Positions 41,640 through 55,400 of a stretch of 64,000 nt of DNA are shown here, piece after piece. The translations under genes and the position numbers were made by a program. Position 1 is the stretch's first letter, and every line of letters begins with the position of its first letter. Under the pieces are notes generated by a model. That model did no database searches, was not told the origin of the DNA, and was given only the letters and a program-made list of their open reading frames with translations. The DNA comes from Callipepla californica brunnescens (lineage: Eukaryota; Chordata; Aves; Galliformes; Odontophoridae), in contig JALIRH010000002.1 in the NCBI GenBank assembly GCA_023055505.1, positions 24,930,437 to 24,994,436 of the forward strand, written 5' to 3'.

Positions 41640-41945
41640 TATGCTTGTCTTTCATGTACACTGTAGCCACTGCTGAAACACAGCACCCAGTGCCTCATTG
41701 TGCTTGCATCCAATATTTGTTCTCTATAACCATTCAGCACATGTCAGTGAATGTCAACAGGGACCATTTTTTACTGCATAGAGGGATTCAGTGACACAGC
41801 TTTGTTTATGTCCCCTTCCATGTCAGACACCATCATGTCAGACTGCCCCTCTTTTGCCAACTGTAATGGAAAGCTGGTGTGCAGGTTCAATCTCTACTGC
41901 CACAAGACGAATACCCACCTCGATTTCCTGAGCCAACATTGGAGC
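41640..41945 (-). mobile_element. Mariner (Galluhop-type) fragment
   Basis: The plus strand carries GCTTGTCTTTCATGTACACT, GCACCCAGTGCCTCATTGTG, AGTGAATGTCAACAGGGACC, GGATTCAGTGACACAGCTTT, GTCAGACTGCCCCTC and GGTTCAATCTCTACTGCCAC, complements of the 5' leader and N-terminal half of the element. The C-terminal half is missing to the left, and the outer inverted repeat is not recognisable. A 142-codon plus-strand frame (41366-41794) crosses it antisense and is not a gene. Confidence 0.82.
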
Positions 41946-44900
41946 AGCCCATGTATGATTAACGTGAGTTCGAGGTTCACAGAAACAATACTGTCTAAGT
42001 TGCCCCTTAGAACATCAGTGCTGAAAAGCATCAGGAAAAGAACGGAAAGCTTGCTGCAAGTACAAATCACAGGCATTATGTCACTGAACTGCAGTGAAAA
42101 CAAACTAATATGAATAAAGCAAGCTCAATACACTCACAGTGCCAAATATTTTTCAGAGTAATATAGCACCTGCAAAAAAAAAAAAAAAAAATCTGCACTG
42201 CTGCCTATAATGCAAAACTCATCTTGATAATCTAAATATTTGCCTGCTGGTCCCATCTGATTTGTCAGAAGCAGTGTTAATGTGCTAGGAATGGCAATTA
42301 AGTGATTTTGAAAGCACTTTTTTTTTTTGCATACTTTGATATTCCAAGCATCTCTGTTGCTGTCCATGAACAAGAAAATCACATAATTACTTCTGCAAAG
42401 AGGCTTGTCATAATCCAATGTTTAGTACAAACCTCTTTTAGAATGTGAACTCTGAAATGCTAAACTCAATAGGAACAGCCAACAAATGCACACATTTTTC
42501 AGCAAAAATGGTCTTGTGCTGACAAAATCACAGCCCGCTAATGTGCCTCTAAGATTGATAAATGCGAATGTGAAAGCTGAACAATGCAACTTTCTTACCA
42601 AGTTTTTCATTTACATAGGTTACCTCAAGGTCTCCATTTAAACTATTTGGTCTCTCATATGAAATCAACAAGCACGAACCACTCAATTTCTTAGCACCAA
42701 TTTCCCCTTGTCTCATTGCTTTCTTCTTCTAAGACCTTCACCTCCCCTAAAGCACTGAACTCAGTGAGATCAAAATGTTATACAGCAGGTGAACTTTCTG
42801 CTATGTAGTAAAGAGAAAGGAAAGGATTCACTTAACAGATATAAGGCCAGACAATAAAAGAGAACTGATGAAGAGATAGATTCATTTGTTAATCACTACA
42901 ATCTTTGATCATGATTCATCAGTTGGCAATGAGAAAACCAAGACAAAATAGCATAACTTCATGTTACACATGGGCTGTGGTAAAGCAGGAGCGAGAAGCT
43001 AAATTTCAGTGATTTTGTATTGCTTTTTGTTTATTTCTTCTCTTTTTTTAACCATGCATGGATCTGGTATTCCTATTGACCACATTCAGTATGAAAGAAC
43101 AAGGACTAAAGCAAAGACTTAAGGAAACACATACCCTAATGTAACAATAAACACAACATGCAAGAAATAATGAATTCACTGAAAAGTTGCACAATTGAAT
43201 GTTTTTGACAGCTATACTTCATGCTGGAAGAACTGCTGGTTGAAGCTGTATTGGAGTTGCTGGTTGCCACAATTTTCTCTCTGATCGTAAAGACGAGAGG
43301 TATGGTACAGCTCTCATTCATCTGCCTAACCTCCTTCTTCCTCTCTCTTTCCGAAACAGGAAAACCATCCCTGTTTTGTGATGCTACCAGACTGCATCCA
43401 GGAATGTGAGGCCACAACATAGCAGTGCACAAGCCTCAAAAGAAGAGAGAGAGCCCTGAAACTTGCCACCCGTGGACAACAAAATGCCAGTGAAATAGAA
43501 GAGCACTGGGAACAGGAAAAGCTTTCCCATTTTCCCATTGGACCCAAGGGCACACAAATTATTGCACCCTTTGAGAAAACAGACAACCTTCATTTCTCTA
43601 TATAACCATTCTTTAGGTAAAAGTTAAATGGAAATTTAAAAGCAAACTTGACAGGATCAGTCTAGTTTTGTTCATGGAGAAGAAAAAATAGTCTCTGGAA
43701 AAAAAAAAAAAGAAATATGCAGGAGGAAAAGAAGAAAAACGAAGTGAAGCAACAGTAATTTACGTACAACTAGGTGGCTGCAAAGGCAGAGGGAACAACA
43801 ACAAACAGATTGCTAAGATTTCAGAAAAAGTGGAGAGATCTAAGTTGTGCACAGCTTTGAGCTGTTTTTCTTTGCTCTTTTGGTTGGCTTTTTTGGATGC
43901 TCCATGCCTCCATATCCCTTTGCCTTTGCTGCTATGTTACACTCAGTTGGACAAGTCATACAGCTTCCCCACAACACAGTCACTGCTTTTTCCATACCTG
44001 AAAACAAATTATATATTTATGCAGTCTAGCTTCATGCAGGACAGGCTCTACAGAGTAGCAATAAAGAGGCTCTCTCTATTCAAAGATATAGTGAAAAAGA
44101 GCATGGAAAGAAATTTTTTTTCCAGCCTGTGTAATGTCTATATCAAAGATTTTATTGCAGTTTTGAAATACAAACAAAATAAGCATAAAAATAATAAAGG
44201 GTAATATGAAACAAACAAAATTATGTCTCTTTATAAAAGGGGAAGAGACAGTTACACGGATCACATGCAAAAGTCACAATGACAAAAAAAAGGATTTCAG
44301 TTAAATTAGCAAAGCAAGATTTAAAACATTTTACAAATAATTAAAATACGCACATGGTTGTCAGTGGTACTCACACATCCTTCTTCCATTGATAATACAA
44401 AATACCATGCTGTAGCTTTATTAGAAAAATAACACAACTCTCAAATTACCAAACATGTATTGCTGAATGCCTTTTAGAATTAGCTTCCATGCTTGAATGA
44501 ACTAAGCAGTTGATTTTATAAGAAATATAAAGCTTTACCTGCAAAGTGCCAAACCTTTTAAATCCCACTAACCAATACACTACAAGCAGACACTGATGGC
44601 AGTCTGTAGATACTATATGTAGATGCACCAAGCACCATAAGCAAAATAACCAGGGAACGCTGAAATATTTGTGTCATTACATAAGCAATGCAAAAAATAA
44701 ACTTACTGCATCTCGAGGGTCTAATCCTGGCAACAGTCATACACAAGAGTAGCTTTAGTCTAGTCTGAGCAGAGGAAATAATCTTATCCAGCAAACATTC
44801 CCGTGTGTTTCAAAATCAGTTCCCAAATCTATGCAGAAACCACGTTTAGAGCTCAGGTAGAGTTATTTTCTACATTTATATGGTTTATGTATGAATAAAA

Positions 44901-47609
44901 TTACATAAAAAGACTTAACATTAAATCTATACTAGAAAATTGTAAGAATTGCTTGTTGCTTTCTCCCTCCTCCCCACCTCCACTGGCTATCAAAAAACAA
45001 TTTAAAATTGAATAAAAAGAGAGATAGTATCTATACTGTAGGTGTTGTGAAAACTGTGCCAGTGAAAATTAAAATACTAGTTTGTGCTGCAGCCATAAAT
45101 TACTAAACTAATTATCTAGTAGCAGGCATAACTGAATCATTCAAAGGGGTAATTAGCAATCAGACATAATGAGTACTGCTACTATTTCTTGTCATACTGT
45201 ATTTAGCTTCTGTGCAGCCTAGAGGAACTGAATTATTTCCTACCCTTCTCGGAGGGCATTACTGCTATATTGAGTGCATCAGCCCATATTATTACTCCCT
45301 GTAGTTTAATTCTTCACTGGACTGCACACTTCTGATTTTTCCTGTCAAAGTTTTGCCTGATCTCCTGGGTCCTCTTAAGCAGGTATTATCTTCACAGTTT
45401 CCTCCTGGGGTTTGACTACAACAGTCAAATTACATGACTCTTTTTCAGTTTTTATGGAATTTGTGTCCACAAACATATGCTCCATCTTGTAGGTAGCTCA
45501 TGTTTTCTACAGCACTGTGAACTGTTTATGACATCTAAAAGGAGAACCACAAAACTATCCTGTATCTAGAGACTGTAGAGATCTTACACAATCAACACTG
45601 ACTGCTCAAATGAAAAGGTGCAAGCCCAGATATGCTGTTGATTGAAGCCAGCTAGGAGAGAACACCTCAGGTTTTAGTTATTCTTTCCTCCAGGGTCCAA
45701 TGCCCACACTTCCAAAAAAGGAAACAAATACTGCCACTACCTTTATTTGAAAAAAAATCTCACCCCTAAGATACTGCCCATTCCCAAGCACCTAGCATGC
45801 ACAATGTTGTCATGGAATAGAAAAAAAAAAAGAGAATTTCTTGCATTTTCTTTACATGTACTACTGTACTTCAGTTCTTCATGAGTTTTGACAACAGCTT
45901 CCAAGCATAGTTGCTACCCCTTTCATGACTCTGGGCAGTAGATTTAGGCACAGGATTCTACTGGTCTTTGCATTTAAGATACTACTGCCCTAACTCTGAA
46001 CACATTCATTGAGGCTAAGAAAATGTACATATGGAGCTCAAAAGAAGCCTGATTATTAGTTATTCATTTGAAACAAATACATTAAATGCAAGGAAGTTTA
46101 CAGTTTAAAGAAATTACTAATAGCTATATGAAGAACAAACTCTGAAGTCACGTCAGCTCAAATAAAAAAAAAAAGAAAGAAAAAGAATGTTTTTCAGGTT
46201 ACTGAAATCCCTATTCAGCAAGGGGCATCAAACAGAAAAACAGGTTTAGTATGAACTAACTACTATAACATTTTCACTTGGAATAATTATGACTTTCCTA
46301 TTTTCAAGGCAGACATTCTTAAGAGAACATTTCAAATTCCACCTCATGTATCTTTGTTCATTAAATTTCCCAGGTATACAAATTTTACCGTTAAAAAAAA
46401 AATAGGTAGAATTGGTAAATGATTAAGTAAAGCTGGATGTCTATAAATAAGTTTCAAATTGTTTGTCTTTAGTCCATTTTGACTTCATTGGAATGACCCA
46501 CAAAACCTCCTCAGTCAACATTTTTTGAATTTGTGCAGTCATGAAAGTTAACTGCAATTTCATCTTTATGTAATCCATGGATGGGTTTATATATACATAC
46601 ACATATTTTAAATTTCAAATGGTCACTTTGAAAGCTCATATTCTTACAGGAAACTTCCTGTTTTATTTTTCCTTCATCTCCGCACTTTTTATCAAAAGGA
46701 GAATTAGGGCATTTTGATTCAAAATGCACATCACACAGATGGGTTAAAACTTTTTTACTTTGATCTCCTAAAAACCTCTCAAACCACTTGATCAAAGAAT
46801 TCCTTTCTGAGATCTGAGTCCTGTAGCCAGTGGCTGTTTCATTGAAATTGGTGAGAACAGAACCATTCCCAGGAGTACATCCTACAAGTCCGGCCTTGAA
46901 CGCACAGAGGTGGGAAGCTAACATTCACTAACTACAGATTTTCTTCTTAGCAGTTGGTATTTCCTCATCATCAGCCTTTCTGCACCCCTGGTAATTGATG
47001 TATTTCTGCTATGTAAAACCCACATGTGTACACATTTTATGAGTAGGAAGATATAATCAGCCTGTATTTATTTTATTCTACACATTTTCTCTTAAAACTT
47101 TTTTTTTTCCTCAGTGAGTTAATAGTAATTTCAACCCCGACAGCAATGTCTCAACATGTTTTCAATCAAAAGTTGATGCTCTGACCTTGAACTCATTTAT
47201 TTAAAAGTGTTACTCCTATTTTAATTAACAAAAAACACTGTCTTGCAATGGAAATTGAGATAAATATCCTACTGTAAGAAAGTTTTTAAAAAGAACTAAA
47301 TGCACACTTATTTACAAAACGAATACACAAAATTACAAATCCACCAAATGAGTAAAGAATGGCTTTGTTTTAACTATCTTGGCAAAACCATTTTAATACA
47401 CAAACAATTTAAAATTTGAAAAGCATGAGCTCTAATTACTGTTCCCTCCCTCTGATATTAACAGAATTTTGTGAATCTTGACCAGTGCGTCTGCATTAAG
47501 TAGTCCTGCCTTCCTACTCGGGCAGAATTGTTCTGCTTCCAGTGAACTCCCAAAGTCCTGGAATCCTATGAACCATAGTAATTTTATGCTTTCTAGGTGC
47601 ATCTTTATA
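41946..47609. other. RALYL: Intronic, no gene; A-tracts and one unexplained 137-codon frame
   Basis: It contains A18 at 42174-42191 and A12-13 at about 43700-43711. The minus-strand frame at 46511-46924 is the longest non-repeat frame in the window but has no recognised domain; it is discussed in the findings. No transposon landmarks were seen. Confidence 0.5.
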
Positions 47610-48171
47610 GATAGGTCACTCTGAAAGTAATGCCTCCTGTTTACTCCCATTGAAACTACAAGTGGTACAAAGAGAACAATTACACTGCTTGATAAAGCAA
47701 ATTTTCAGCTACAAAACAGTTTTTCCAACATAGTCACCACCATCAGCTATGCATTTTTGCCAGTGGTGAAAAAGAGCCTGCATGTCACTCTCATAAAAAT
47801 CTGCATGGACATCTGGAAGGTGGCTTGTCTTTCACACTGCTGACATCACTTAGTGGAATGCATCACCTGCCACCTCACTCTGCCCACATCCACTTTTGGT
47901 CTCCACAACCATTCATCAAGATCTATGAAGGTCAATGAGCACAATTTTTTTCCACACAGAGTAGGAGTTCAAAGACACAACTTTGCTCCATCCACACTTT
48001 CATGTCAGATGTCATTTGCTCAGACTCTGCTGTCATCTGTCACACAGCAACTAAATGTAACAGAGAAGTGGTGGGAGGATTGAGCTTCTACTGCCGTATC
48101 ACTAACAGCTGCCTCTGATGTCATCAGTCATCTTAATAAAAATGGAGGTATTACTTTCAGAGCATCCCTCA
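47610..48171 (-). mobile_element. Non-autonomous mariner (Galluhop-type), both inverted ends visible, 562 bp
   Basis: It is flanked by TA at 47608-47609 and 48172-48173. The left end contains CTCTGAAAGTAATGCCTCCTGTTT. The right end, complemented, contains CTCTGAAAGTAATACCTCCATTTT, so the two form clear terminal inverted repeats. On the minus strand an interior stretch reads ALFHHWQKCIADGGDYVGK, a mariner transposase C-terminus. It is preceded by remnants of the helix-turn-helix half, including MTSDMKVWM. Several stops interrupt the frame, and the central catalytic region is deleted. It keeps the VKDKP segment, complement of GTCTTTCAC, that is missing from the 37.6 kb copy. Confidence 0.93.
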
Positions 48172-48579
48172 TATAAAACAGCCATTCTTATGCGTATATG
48201 TTTCTTCTTGAATACTGTTTGTAAATATGAACTTCAATTAACACACCATCTCTTTAAGTACAGCTGTTAAGCTTTGTTCAAATATCAAACTGAACAATGA
48301 GATTCATTAAGGTTTAATAGGATGATTGTTTCTTGTTTTTCATTTCCACTCTGCTATCAGTTGTAGGTTTAAAACTGTCACAGAACTAGGCTAAGTTTCA
48401 TGTCAGAAATACAGGTGTTCCTATCTACTTTGTTAAGCCACTACAAATACAACCAAATATCACTGTGATAAAACATTGTTCCAATTCCCAAAGTCATTAT
48501 CTAAACACTGTCTTATTCCAGTTACTGACCAAAGTGATCATTAGGCAATCATTTTCTCGTCTTCTTTTACACATTAAAC

Positions 48580-48602
48580 TTTTTTTTTTTTTTTTTTTTT
48601 TT
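48580..48602. repeat. Homopolymer T23
   Basis: Twenty-three uninterrupted T bases on the plus strand, an A-tract on the RALYL sense strand. Confidence 0.95.
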
Positions 48603-48811
48603 AATAGAGATCAAATCTCATGTTACAAAGTACTCAGTCTTCCATTGACAACAAACATGAACTTCTTGGGAGCTCTGAGTACTCAGCTGCATTGGACACA
48701 AGAATCTTCTGAGTATAAAGCTTTAAGAATGACTTAACTTATGGAAGCAGTCTTGGAAGCATACTTCCTACTAAGTTCCCACAGAGTTTTAAGTCTTTGG
48801 ATAAAAAAAGA

Positions 48812-48841
48812 AATATATATATATAATAATATATATATATA
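48812..48841. repeat. (TA)n microsatellite
   Basis: Two (AT)n blocks split by TAATAATA, followed by a T-tract. This is AT-only sequence with potential to form cruciforms. Confidence 0.9.
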
Positions 48842-51800
48842 TTTTTTTCCCCAGGTGACTGTTTGCCAATGCTTTCTTGGAGAAAACAAACAAACAAACA
48901 CAAAACTGAACAGGTGGAAATGCTTTTGGAGATGAAGACCTTGGGTTATGTTATACTGAGTCATGAAATAATACATGTTATATGGTTACAAAGAAAAGAT
49001 TATTAAAGAGCAGATGGACCACCAAGTAGTGGTTTGAGATCAAAATAACCAACCAAAAAATCTTATCTTAAAATATTTAAAGTTGAAATAGTAATAATTA
49101 TTTCTAAATGTCACCAGGTTTTACTCTTCTCTAAAAAAACAAAAGGCACATTTAGAAGCATATTTCTAAAAAGCACCTGCGTTCTCTAAGTCCCTTCCCA
49201 AAATAAATTTAGCAATTGAAAGTGCAACTGAAAACAGAGTTTCCCCCATATTTTAAATAGACAGTTCCAATGACAAACAAGGCAGAAATTATGCCCTCAG
49301 ATACACTTCAGCAGCTGGAGTCCAGTACATTTTTTGAAGACAGAATTTGCCCCAAAGAATGAGCATAAAGGACAGTCTCATAACCTTCAAAGGGTCACAC
49401 TTAAAAATGCTGCCAAGAAGACACAGTACCAAAGCTGAGAGAACAGTAGCTGCGCCTAGGAGGTTAGGACTCATCTTGATAAATATTTTATATAGTATGT
49501 AACAAAATTCCACAAAATACTTTCTCCAGTTCTCTAACTAAATCTGACATATTTCCTTTCCTATATTGGAGGTAAAAAGCACTTATTTTTACTATATCAC
49601 ACTGTTGATGTTTTTTAACTTACTAAAGAATGATTATGAATGAAACTTTCATCTAATAGATTCAAGATCCATAGTTAATCATTGCTTTATGTACTGTTCT
49701 TATATTGTAGAAGTACAAACAGCTTAACATATTCTCCCCTTTTTTCCCCTCATAATGAATTAGTTGGAATAATTTAAGGGGGCTATTCTCACCCAAGAAA
49801 TTGAAAACACACCAGCAACAGAATGCAATATTTTTTATGCAAAAGCTCTGAAGTTCCTAACTTAGCACGTCTTCCAGCTCTGTAACTGTGTCTTTTCTAG
49901 GCTTGTTTAAAAACACTAAGAGATTATAATCTATATTTAGAAATGAAGATCCACACATGTTCCCTATAAAACCTCATTTCATTTGATTTCAAGTGCTGCT
50001 TAAAGAAAATACACAAGTTTATCTGCTATTTATACTGCAGTTTGCAGAAAGAAACAGAAAATTGGGCATAAAGACTTTAGTTACTGTCATTTTATGATAG
50101 ACACTGAATTTTAGAACACATCTAAACCAAACTCCGAACTCAGTTGTTATTGTTCCAAACATTATGATGACAGTACTACTTGAAAGATTGACAGCTGCTT
50201 TTTTCAAAATCAGGATCTGACTGCACATTCATTATGCTGAACAACTATCCTTCAAATGTGTCAATATTTTCACTTCCTAATGGATAATATACAGAAGTAT
50301 CAGGCTGCAGGGCAGCTCAGGGTACTGCTTGGAAATGCTTTCTTTTAGAAAGATTTCTGACTTCAAAATACTTGAGATGAAACCCTGCTTTGAGTACCTA
50401 CTCGATTTGAAAATGGTCAATCCTAATAAAAGAATGTCAAAAGCACTTTCATCTGAATGGATTAGAGTTTGATTTCACAGTATTCTTTTTCATGTTTTAG
50501 GAAGTAAATATTTCCTTTTTATACATTTATACAAAATAAAGGGTAAAGTCAAAGTGAGTAAGGAATCTAAATACAAATAATTATTCCATAAGTATTCATT
50601 AGAACCTCAGATTCCTAGCAATCTAGGAAAAATATTATAAGCCAAATCACATGGTGAAATCTAGAATGAATTTAGTTTTTTTTTTGTTTGATCATTTATA
50701 TTAAAAAAAAAAAAAAAAAGAAAGTCTGAACTCCAGTTAAATTATTAACTAGTGAATGAAATTTAGCAGAAAAGAACTCATAGGATTAGATAAAAACAAA
50801 TTCATTATTCACAGAAAGACCACTGAATGGTTGTGCTTGACCATAGTTACAAAAACCTGTTTCCAGTGAAAACAATAGTCATAACAGTAGCAGCTTAGAG
50901 TAGATTTAAAAATGAGTAGCTGAACAGCAGGTGTTATTAGAACTTGAATTTAATTTTGCAGACAGCTGAAGTATTAGATTCAACAAGATAAAGAAATGCC
51001 ACCTTACAAAGCCTAAATCACTGCATTTTGAAAATTCTAGAACAGCAAATGTATATGAAAATGTATAATGAAAAAAATCAACTGATAACTGGATTTGCTG
51101 CATTGTAAAAACTGAAGAATTAGTGAAAACTTCACATACCTCTGAATTCTAGTTACAGGACTGAATTACATGAAAAATAAGCAAATACATGGGACTTATT
51201 CTGGAAGAAAATACCTTCCCATCCCATCCACAAAAATAAAAATGTGTATATTAACTTAAGCCCATAGCATTCTTTAAAACCACACAATTTTTCATATATC
51301 TATATTTTTATATAGACATTTATGCATATAATTAGCTCTATGATAATACACATGGAAAGTTTCAAGGTTGTAGATTCTATGACTAAACTGAAAATCAACT
51401 GGAGAAGTGTCCTTCAAAACAATTTTCATCTCTGACAAAATTACTACAGTTTGTTTGAAGGGACGGAAAGACAGAAAAAGGCACAATATGCATAGAAATG
51501 AGTATGCTAACTGCAATTTTCAGAGCTTTGTTACGTTTCCTGTATCATTTAATTTACTTATTTTCATCCAAGACAACACTAGGAGAATGGGAATGGATGC
51601 TACATAAGGAAATTCACCAATCTCAAGTCCAGTGGATAGTTTATAAGAGAATAAAAAGCATATTCATGTCTTCAAGCACTGAATGAGCTAATTAGGAAAT
51701 AGATCAGTTATTAAAGGGCATATATACTACAAAGCATAGTCTTGAAGTATGTGAAGAACACTCTCCATTGCTAGTATTTCTACTACTTTGGAAGCATGAA

Positions 51801-54800
51801 ACACTCATTAAAACATGCTTAGAAGAAGCAGGGAAGGGAACAATCCTGAAATTGCACTTTGCTGACATCACTGAAATCATAGCTAATAGGCATACATGAG
51901 TTTCTCCACTCAGAATATATGTGTAATGCATTGAAAAGTACAAAATGGACACTTTGAGAAGAACACAATGTCACTCATTTAACAATTACAGAATTGCAAC
52001 ATAAGCAGGAAAGAGTAAATACTACAGGTCAATCTTCCACCTTACCACAGTTCTGTGATCATTGCTTCCAGGTTGCTCAAGAAATTGAAATAGCTGCAGC
52101 CTTTCAGAAACAATTCAGTGAGTTAAATTTACCATTAAATTATAGACTGAGAAAGTACAAATAGCTCATTTCATTAGTTCAGCTGGCTCTTCTATACATT
52201 ACGATTGCCTCCCACACCATCCTCAGCAGTAGAAATACCAAATTCCACACACACTGATTTACACGGCACTGATTCATTTCCAAGACTGAATGAAACAGTC
52301 CACAGTATCTCTAAGAGCTAATATAGGCCTTTACTGTAAGTGTTTGATCAGTTTAAATGCACACAGCAGATTAATGATACAAAAGTAGTACGAAATGTGG
52401 CAGGAGCCAGCCGAACCAGGCATTCTAATGAGGATTCATGGAGCATTATTTTGGCATCAGGTCCTAAATCTTTACTCTGGAAGAAACTTAATCTACGAAG
52501 TGATAGCCCAAGAACTTGGTTCCCTTGAGATAACCACAAAGACCTCAGCTGAGATGGAAATTAATATTCAAAAAAGTAGTAAGCTCTGACACTGTAACAG
52601 CTGCTATGATTAGAAAGTTCTTGCTGTGAGGTACGATAGAGTTGGTGTGTACTATAGAAGCACTATAAAAACAGTATTAATCAACAAAGCACTGTTTTCC
52701 AAGGTACATGCTTAGAACTTAGTCTGATTATCTCATTTCCGCTTCACATCAAAGGAAGACCATCTAAAAACTGACTGAAGACCAGAATAGAACTCACTGA
52801 GAATTAAGTAACTTTGCAAACACAAAAGACTCAAGCTGAATGTCTGCGCTCTCTTCAAATGAGGGTTTGAAAAAGGCTTCTGAAAATGTGCAGAAGTTGC
52901 AAGAATTTTAAAATATGCTTTTCTAAAAAGAGAATATTCTTATGAACACATTCAATCATTCATCAAGATATTAACAAAGATCATCAGTATCTTTTCAGTA
53001 CTGAACAAACAGGATGAAAGAGGATTTATGGATGCATCAGCTCATTTAGTATTAAAGGTTTATTTCAACTGTATTTTTTTAACAATCAGAAAAAGAAATA
53101 TCTGAAACAATTTAGAGATGACTTAAACTGAGTATTCTAGGACAGTTTTCTAAACACTGGACATTAAGTCCCATTTACACAATTTCACATGCAGTTAAAA
53201 AAGTGAAATAAACATCTACAAAATGATGTTCATTGAACAACCAAGTGGTAAATAATATAAAACAAATATACTGGAGTGATTAGTAATCATAACATAATAA
53301 CATAAATGTAATTGTCCAGATTTCTGGAGGAACTATGAACTGAGTCCAAATTCAACAGAGAACAGGAGGGCTCGGGTAATGATTCAGACAACCTCATCCT
53401 CACATATTCTCCTACCTTAAACAAAAATAAAACAACAAGCCCAGGAAACAAACAAAAAACACAAACAAGGGCATTTAGCATCAAAATATTTTCTATTGAA
53501 CTTCAATAGTTTTTAACGGCACTTTGATAAGGACAGTTAATTTCTAAGTACTCTCTTTTTTGAAAATAATCACTGTTGAGAAGTTACAGATGAGACTGTT
53601 CCTTCAAGTTCTCCGACTTTCTGAATTCCTTTCCTCCTGGCCAGTGAACACTTATTGGCAAATCTGAAAAGCTTGTGCTATGATATTAATGTTCCAACTG
53701 TACATTCTCCAAAGGCATTCAGGATAATGACTCTTGCACATTCATACCTCTCTTTCTTGTACAGAGCATGCTTTAGAACAAGTCTAAACACAGTACCAAG
53801 TGAGCTTTTCCTAATCACCCTTTCATATCTTAAGAATTTTTTTTTATTTTGTCACCGCTCAGGGTCCCAGGGCTGCATACCCATATTTTGATCACTTGTT
53901 CATAAGGCGAAAGAACGATGTCAACAAGATGTTAATCAGTTCATGATGAAGCTGGTCTTATTTTCCCCATTGAGTAGTAGCAGTAGTATCTGTGTAGATA
54001 CAACGAGCATTTGCACTGAACACAGCTAATTCTGGCGAAGAAGGGAATTTCCAGGAGAGGAAGACTGTTTTAATTCTTGTTATCCCTTGTCCAAGTAATT
54101 GAAACACTCTTTCAAATAACATACTTCTTGTCATAATTATGTCTTCTAGAAAAAATGAGGTGGCACCTCTCAGAACTGAAGCTTCACAAAAATTTGTTAG
54201 CATCTAGGTAACAAGCAACTAAATAAAGGAAACAAATGTCTGGAGCTCACAGTGCTACACAGACAGACGCTTTCACAGAATACTAAAATATGAGTCATAA
54301 ACACACTGAGTTTACACAACATATGCTCCTATCTTGAAAAGCCAGTTGTTGCCACAACACACCAGGAGTTCTGCTACTTAACATGCTCCATCTCATCGTG
54401 CAGGAAAGGAAATGGCAGGTTCCGAAAGCCAGCTAAATAATAGAGCTTTGCTGAAAACACAGAAAATGCATGCTAAGGTATGACTCTACACTTTTTACAG
54501 TCCTACAATTAAAAAAAAAAAATCTGACAAGAAACTAGTTCAGCACCTTGATGACCTGAATAACATTCTAGATCCTGCTGTAACTGAGATAAGAGCACAC
54601 CATCCTATTCCTGATTTTAAATCCCTCACAAGCTAATCTACTTAAAACAAAACAAACAAAAAAATCCACAAATACCCTGTCCACTCATTGTTATTATTTT
54701 TTACTCATGAAAGCAAACCTGAAATACTTCACTAAAAGTTGAAGCACAACTGACCTTCAGACCTCCTCTCCCAAGTGCTAAACTTAACCACCATACTGCT

Positions 54801-55400
54801 CATAATTGCAGCAGATGGTTATAGGCTTAATAAGCACATGTGAACTTTATAAGGTCTGTTCTCATCTCCAAAGAAGAGACATGGAAATGTATCAAGGTCA
54901 CTAAAGCATTTCCTTTGCTCTCCAGCTTGAAGTGGAGATGGGGAAGAGAAACAGGAGGGAGAAAAATAAAAATGTACTTGTCACAGTCTTCCTCCCTGTC
55001 CCTCTGTAGCACTGAGTACACACTGGTAGTTAATGCACACACAGACATTCTGCTTGTTCCAATACTTGCCATTATTTTATCTCTGTTTTAGAAGGAAACT
55101 CCACCTCTCCCTCTATGAAAGGTTTCTAACTTCATCATGAGAATTCAATAATTTAACAATGATGATTATTGTTGCTGCTGATAATCAGGATCAGTAAGTC
55201 TCACTTCCTCTATTCAATAAAAAGTCACTATGATTTAGCACATCTAACACAGCAGGTTACATGCAAGCGGTTTAAACGAATTTTAAAAATCATATTACAT
55301 TCCCTGAAGTAGTTTTTATTTCCCAGCTAGTTCCTAACAGGATTTTTCTGAACATATTTTCTATTGTTTTGTTTATACATTAACTTCCCCTTTACACGGA

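Larger units (their letters stand above)
48172..55400. other. RALYL: Intronic, no gene; T23, (TA)n and A-tracts
   Basis: It contains T23 at 48580-48602, (TA)n at 48812-48841 followed by T7, (AAAC)n at 48885-48900, and an A-tract at about 50703-50719. More than 6 kb to 55400 shows no CR1, mariner or LTR landmark, the longest repeat-poor stretch in the right half. Short frames lack domains. Confidence 0.5.

Noticed and set aside
41366..41794. 142-codon plus-strand frame, longest in the window
   Set aside because: Its C-terminal part is the antisense of a mariner fragment, and the rest has no recognisable domain.
43136..43593. Overlapping 62-98-codon frames on both strands
   Set aside because: Low-complexity Ser/Glu/Leu strings without a domain, with several frames open at once as expected from composition.
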